DNA from: a virus
Virus record (IMG/VR): IMGVR_UViG_3300021389_000155
Location: 1-24,093 of that record
Reading direction: 5' to 3' (one strand)
DNA: 24,093 nucleotides
Notes under the pieces: generated by a model
What the model was told of the DNA's origin: nothing
Seen by the model: the letters and a program-made list of their open reading frames with translations, nothing else
Databases searched by the model: none
Part shown: in pieces, positions 20,834-24,093 of the stretch
Numbering within the stretch: position 1 is the stretch's first letter
Layout: each line of letters begins with the position of its first letter
Translations under genes and position numbers: made by a program

Positions 20834-21604
20834 ATGGAATTAAAACAATTAAACGTAAAGAACCTAAACAAATTAGATTCGACACTTAAAGAAGTATTTG
20901 GTATGAGTTTTGACTTTGCAGCCGGCAACGCCAAGTTAGCAAAAGTTAAAGCAGTTACTGAAACAAAAATCAAATCACTACGTGAACGTGGTGTAGAAGT
21001 AAACAATAAGCAATATCAGAAGTTATTGCTAGTTCTGGAAGGTATAAACACAGCTATGGAAAACACACCAGTAATGGAAAATGAACTAGACCAAGCAGAA
21101 GTCCTTTTAGCAGCGAAAAACATGGCAGACGATCTACAGAAAATGGCTGAAAATTTAGCTAGTATGCAAGTAGAAGAGTTAATGAGTATTACAAATGCAA
21201 TGAAAGAAGAAGTCGGTACAGCAGAAGCAGATGCGTTTAACACATCAGCAGAAGCGGCAATTGGCTCGGCTCTCGAAGCAGTAAAAACAGCAAACGCACA
21301 AGTGGCAGATGCAGTTTTAGTAGCTCAAGGTCAAGCACCAGAATCAGACATGGGTATGGACGATACAAGCATGGACGGTGATATGGACGCAGGACTTGAT
21401 GACATTGAAGGCGACATTGAAGTAGCACCAGAAATGGACGACTTTGAAGGTGCCGACGCTGCAAGTGCAGAAACAGACGATGGTGGAAGAGAAATGAAAG
21501 AAGACGCATATCTCCAAGCACTAAGTATGGTAAAAGAAGCACAGGCTGATGGTAAAGTTAACAAAGAAATTTTAAAACAAGCATTCGCGGTATTAAAGAA
21601 GTAA
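20834..21604 (+). CDS. Acidic late protein, scaffold-like composition
   Basis: A 256-residue protein. The first 160 residues are helical with coiled-coil potential (AKNMADDLQKMAENLASMQVE and neighbours). Residues about 165-215 are very acidic with many Asp, Gly and Met (DMGMDDTSMDGDMDAGLDD). A last helix ends in NKEILKQAFAVLKK. Helical, acidic proteins with a basic C-terminal helix are common among phage scaffolds and head-assembly proteins, so such a role is plausible but unproven. It has its own late promoter and a GGGG ribosome site. Confidence 0.82.
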   Translation: MELKQLNVKNLNKLDSTLKEVFGMSFDFAAGNAKLAKVKAVTETKIKSLRERGVEVNNKQYQKLLLVLEGINTAMENTPVMENELDQAEVLLAAKNMADDLQKMAENLASMQVEELMSITNAMKEEVGTAEADAFNTSAEAAIGSALEAVKTANAQVADAVLVAQGQAPESDMGMDDTSMDGDMDAGLDDIEGDIEVAPEMDDFEGADAASAETDDGGREMKEDAYLQALSMVKEAQADGKVNKEILKQAFAVLKK

Positions 21605-21608
21605 TACT

Positions 21609-21935
21609 ATGAGATATACTGATCTTTTTGAAATATCAGTAGTAGATTCAAAAGTAATTGATCTACTGTCTATATTAAGTAGCGAAGGAGTTGAAAGCAT
21701 TCCACTTGATGCATTAGTCGGAGAACTAACTGCAATGGGTGTAGATGTTGACGACCAGTCACTGTTTGATGAATTAGACAATATACCTATTGTTAATAAT
21801 ATTAAAGATGGTATAGTGTATTTTAATACTGCAAGTATGGGTGCTAGTAACTTAAATAAAGTTGACCCAGAAAAAAATAAGAAAAAAGTTAAAGCGATGG
21901 CTAAGAAGCAAGTAGATAAAGAGTTAAGCAAATGA
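21609..21935 (+). CDS. Unrecognised small late protein
   Basis: A 108-residue protein. An acidic, helical N-terminal part (LFEISVVDSKVIDLLSILSS, then a GVESIPLDALVGELTAMGVD segment) resembles a small winged-helix or helical-bundle module. The end is basic and Lys-rich (EKNKKKVKAMAKKQ). No motif identifies it. It begins four bases after the upstream stop and overlaps the next gene by four bases (ATGA). Confidence 0.8.
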   Translation: MRYTDLFEISVVDSKVIDLLSILSSEGVESIPLDALVGELTAMGVDVDDQSLFDELDNIPIVNNIKDGIVYFNTASMGASNLNKVDPEKNKKKVKAMAKKQVDKELSK

Positions 21936-22549
21936 GTGTAGGATTAAACGCAGCCCAGGCAAGATCAAAAGCATCCCAAGATATGATTGTGTTCAAAGAA
22001 ACACAAACTATAATGGAAAAAGTTATTGAGCAAAGCGGCCTAGGAAAATTTGAAGCATTAGTAGAAGATGGTACTACAATGACTGTCTCAACACCAAGCG
22101 TACAAAAAATTGGCACAGTTAACAACCCCACAGTTAACGTAGGCGATACACTTATTATAGATGGTACTACAGTAACACTTGGCACCTCAGGAACATCACT
22201 TAACGCAATAATTTCAGACATCAATGATGCAAGTATTTCAGGTGTAACTGCCTCTAAAGATGCAGGCTACTTAGTATTAAAAATAGAAGATAGTGCAGGC
22301 GCAACATGGTCATATGAAATTGGAGCCGGAACAGCAAATGCTTCAATTGGTGTTGTAGCAGGCGTATACACACTTCCAAATCCAACTAGTATAAGTTATT
22401 ATACAGTATGGCAAGGCACATTAACTGATCGTGCTATACAAAATCAAATGGAACAAGTAATTACACATTTTTCAAACTTGGGCTATAAAATTGAAAGATT
22501 AACAAACACTTCTACTAATAGAACTTTTAAATGGTATATCTATTGGTAA
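21932..22549 (+). CDS. Late structural protein with Hook_IN-like insert
   Basis: A 205-residue protein. N-terminal residues 1-50 (AQARSKASQDMIVFKETQTI and on) and C-terminal residues 150-205 (YYTVWQGTLTDRAIQNQMEQ ... FSNLGYKIERLTN ... FKWYIYW) look like the two halves of one small phage structural protein. Between them, about 57-148, lies a beta-rich segment with VGDTLIIDGTTVTLGTSGTS, NAIISDINDA, GVTASKDAGYLVLKIED, the signature order of Hook_IN motifs in flagellar hook-associated proteins. An inserted domain is therefore likely. Late operon, ATGA overlap with the previous gene. A surface-exposed virion role is a fair guess. Confidence 0.78.
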   Translation: MSVGLNAAQARSKASQDMIVFKETQTIMEKVIEQSGLGKFEALVEDGTTMTVSTPSVQKIGTVNNPTVNVGDTLIIDGTTVTLGTSGTSLNAIISDINDASISGVTASKDAGYLVLKIEDSAGATWSYEIGAGTANASIGVVAGVYTLPNPTSISYYTVWQGTLTDRAIQNQMEQVITHFSNLGYKIERLTNTSTNRTFKWYIYW

Positions 22550-22553
22550 AGTT

Positions 22554-22928
22554 ATGCTTGCACCAGTACACAAGCATATAATCCTAAGAATTGAAGCAAA
22601 TAAGCCACCAACAGAAAACGAGCTCAAACCATGGGTTACAAACCTAGTAGACAAAATTGGTATGAAAATACTAGAAGGTCCTATTAGTGCAAACGTAACA
22701 ACTATTCCAGGCAACTGTGGTCCAACATGTATTTGTATTATAGAAACTTCTCACATTGCATGTCATGTATGGAACGAGCCAGATCCAGCATTAATACAAC
22801 TAGATGTATATACATGTGGACCATTTGATCCAAAAGATGTAATAGAACATATCCAAGTATGGGAACCAACTAAAGTAGAATACAAATATTTAGACAGAGA
22901 ATTCGGTTTAACAGAAATAGAAATTTAA
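22554..22928 (+). CDS. speD: SpeD-like pyruvoyl decarboxylase proenzyme
   Basis: A 124-residue homologue of bacterial S-adenosylmethionine decarboxylase, which self-cleaves to create a pyruvoyl group and supplies aminopropyl donor for spermidine. IIETSHIACHVWNE (62-75) matches the ESHLTIHTWPE self-cleavage block, with the serine at 66 and His71; DVYTCG (84-89) contains the catalytic Cys88. The residue before the serine is Thr65, where bacterial enzymes usually have Glu. Some SpeD homologues are known to have changed substrate to ornithine or arginine, so AdoMet specificity is not certain. An auxiliary metabolic gene of this type is known in marine T4-like phages. Confidence 0.82.
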   Translation: MLAPVHKHIILRIEANKPPTENELKPWVTNLVDKIGMKILEGPISANVTTIPGNCGPTCICIIETSHIACHVWNEPDPALIQLDVYTCGPFDPKDVIEHIQVWEPTKVEYKYLDREFGLTEIEI

Positions 22929-22929
22929 T

Positions 22930-23694
22930 ATGAAAATAGCATTTATCGGGGATAGCTACTCAGCATATCATCAGACCGGACAAGAAACAAATCACTGGTC
23001 TTACTTATTATCACAACATTTTCCAAAACATCAATACATCAATTATTCAACAGGCGGCCGAGGATATGATTATTATCGTTTAGCTATGCTTGATGCAAAA
23101 ATGAAAGATGTTGATATTGTATTAACTAATGAAACATTTAATCAACGAATACTTTCAACCATCACTGGTGATGAATTATTTACTCTTGAAGCAGAAGCAT
23201 CAAGTAATTATGAAACATATGCTCTTAGCAACACTTATTGGTACTCTATACATTCTGATAAATTAATGTATTTTGGTAATGAAACAATTAAAAAAGTACC
23301 AAACTTTACAGAGAAAGCATTATTAGAAACATTAAGGAATACTGCAGCATCTAGTAGATATCATTTGTATAATAAGAAATGGTGGGACAATGTAGATAAA
23401 CTGTATAATTTTAAACACATAATAAAATTAAACTTGTTAGCAGATCCAAATAAGTACAATAATGATGAGAATATAGCATATGCATACATAGAACTTATGA
23501 AAGCATATGGGATACATCAAGTTATGCAACGAGCAATGTTTGACAAGAACGAATATACAGAAAAAGAAAAAAACCAGTTATTACTTGATAACGATTTAAT
23601 TATTTCCATTGATGATGACCATTGGAGTCCCAAAGCAAATAAATGGGTTTTTCATAATTATATTTTGCCTAAAGTCATTGACATACTATCTTAA
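22930..23694 (+). CDS. SGNH/GDSL-family hydrolase
   Basis: A 254-residue hydrolase of the SGNH fold. GDS at residues 7-9 carries the nucleophile serine (block I), TGGRG at 41-45 fits block II glycine, TNET at 66-69 is the block III asparagine, and DDDH at 228-231 is the block V Asp-x-x-His pair. Such enzymes remove acyl or acetyl groups from lipids, sugars or polysaccharides. No signal peptide is seen, so it acts in the cytoplasm or is carried on the virion. It lies one base after the SpeD stop and has no strong ribosome site. Substrate unknown; a host surface glycan is one possibility. Confidence 0.83.
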   Translation: MKIAFIGDSYSAYHQTGQETNHWSYLLSQHFPKHQYINYSTGGRGYDYYRLAMLDAKMKDVDIVLTNETFNQRILSTITGDELFTLEAEASSNYETYALSNTYWYSIHSDKLMYFGNETIKKVPNFTEKALLETLRNTAASSRYHLYNKKWWDNVDKLYNFKHIIKLNLLADPNKYNNDENIAYAYIELMKAYGIHQVMQRAMFDKNEYTEKEKNQLLLDNDLIISIDDDHWSPKANKWVFHNYILPKVIDILS

Positions 23695-23706
23695 GTATAG
23701 TATACT
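23678..23706 (+). promoter_or_regulatory. Sigma70-type promoter for the nuclease gene
   Basis: TTGACA (23678-23683), 17-base spacer, TATACT (23701-23706). The -35 box and part of the spacer lie inside the hydrolase gene. The spacer centre is CTTAAG within ACTAT...ATAGT, an imperfect dyad. The next ATG starts at the expected +1. Confidence 0.85.
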
Positions 23707-23712
23707 TTATGT

Positions 23713-24093
23713 ATGCCTAAAATTATAAGCCCATACCCATATCAAGAATTTAAACGAACTAGTGTAGACGGTAAACGTCTATACCAAAACCCTTGGGGCG
23801 ATCCTGTTCCAAGTGTAACAACAATATTAAGTGCTACACAACCAGCAGAAAAGCGTCAAGCATTAGCTAACTGGCGCAAGCGTGTTGGTACAGAAGAAGC
23901 ACAACGTATTACAACAACTGCCGCAAATCGTGGAACAGTTATGCACAATATATTAGAACATTGGGCATTAGGCGAATACGAAACATATAACCCAGGAAAC
24001 AACATAGTACATCAACAAGCCAAAGCAATGGCGCAAGTGGTTGTGGATAACATTGAAAATGATGTTGATGAAATATGGGGTACAGAAGTAAAC
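23713..24093 (+). CDS. PD-(D/E)XK-type nuclease, 3' end outside window
   Basis: The frame is open to the window end, giving 127 residues. It begins MPKIISPYPYQEFKRTSVDG, then the DPVPSVTTILS segment and RGTVMHNILEHW. PSVTTIL followed by RGT-x-x-H-x-x-x-E is the usual start of RecB/Cas4-like PD-(D/E)XK nucleases of phages. The active-site Asp and Glu-x-Lys would lie beyond the window, so the enzyme call rests on these early motifs. The ATG sits exactly at the predicted +1 and lacks a Shine-Dalgarno, suggesting leaderless translation. Phage relatives act in DNA repair, recombination or host DNA breakdown. Confidence 0.78.
   Translation, partial: MPKIISPYPYQEFKRTSVDGKRLYQNPWGDPVPSVTTILSATQPAEKRQALANWRKRVGTEEAQRITTTAANRGTVMHNILEHWALGEYETYNPGNNIVHQQAKAMAQVVVDNIENDVDEIWGTEVN

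Noticed and set aside
21237-21564. Two long minus-strand frames opposite the acidic late protein
   Set aside because: They mirror the acidic low-complexity region of the + strand gene, have no promoter or ribosome site and skewed composition.
1-24093. CRISPR arrays, insertion sequences, integrase or attachment sites
   Set aside because: None of the repeats has the regular spacing of an array, and no transposase or integrase motifs were found in the proteins.

Overview
This window looks like part of the genome of a T4-like myovirus of the marine type (cyanophage or pelagiphage relatives). The DNA is AT-rich and densely coding, with almost all genes on the + strand. Several T4 core replication and recombination proteins are recognisable from motifs: single-stranded DNA-binding protein gp32, recombinase UvsX, its mediator UvsY, helicase UvsW, primase gp61 and helicase gp41. 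The host cannot be named from the sequence. SpeD, an SGNH hydrolase and many small phage-type proteins of unknown function fit an aquatic host.

Layout. (1) 1-1133: 3' part of a long unrecognised gene. (2) 1152-4198: strong promoter, structured leader, gp32, a terminator-like hairpin, uvsX, a small acidic gene, uvsY. (3) 4209-8113: accessory block lying between uvsY and uvsW. It holds a tandem pair of paralogues, an OB-fold-like protein, a small winged-helix protein, an AAA+ ATPase and a four-helix membrane protein; most have their own promoter and terminator. (4) 8163-12054: uvsW and five tightly packed genes, ending in a 194-residue protein that looks like a miniature bacterial DNA polymerase III alpha (DnaE) core. 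(5) 12030-12401: the only minus-strand gene, divergent from a late structural gene at 12465. (6) 13308-15721: gp61 and gp41. (7) 15770-22549: late gene clusters, probably virion or assembly genes, including a protein with DNA/RNA ligase-type motifs. (8) 22554-24093: SpeD-like protein, SGNH hydrolase and a partial PD-(D/E)XK-type nuclease.

Regulation can be read directly. Early/middle-type promoters are near-perfect sigma70 sites (TTGACA-N17-TATACT or similar). Late promoters match NATAAATAC, close to the T4 late TATAAATA. Two sigma70-type promoters (5560 and 6796) carry a perfect 7-bp-arm dyad filling the spacer between -35 and -10, with one compensating base-pair change between them. Three genes (uvsW, gp61, the nuclease) have their ATG exactly where +1 is expected and lack a Shine-Dalgarno sequence, so their mRNAs may be leaderless; the late membrane-protein gene at 7784 is similar.

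Most interesting items: the mini-DnaE protein with all three catalytic aspartates in place, the covarying promoter dyads, the leaderless-start pattern, the three-hairpin gp32 leader, and the ligase-like protein in a late operon. All names come from reading motifs; no database search was possible.
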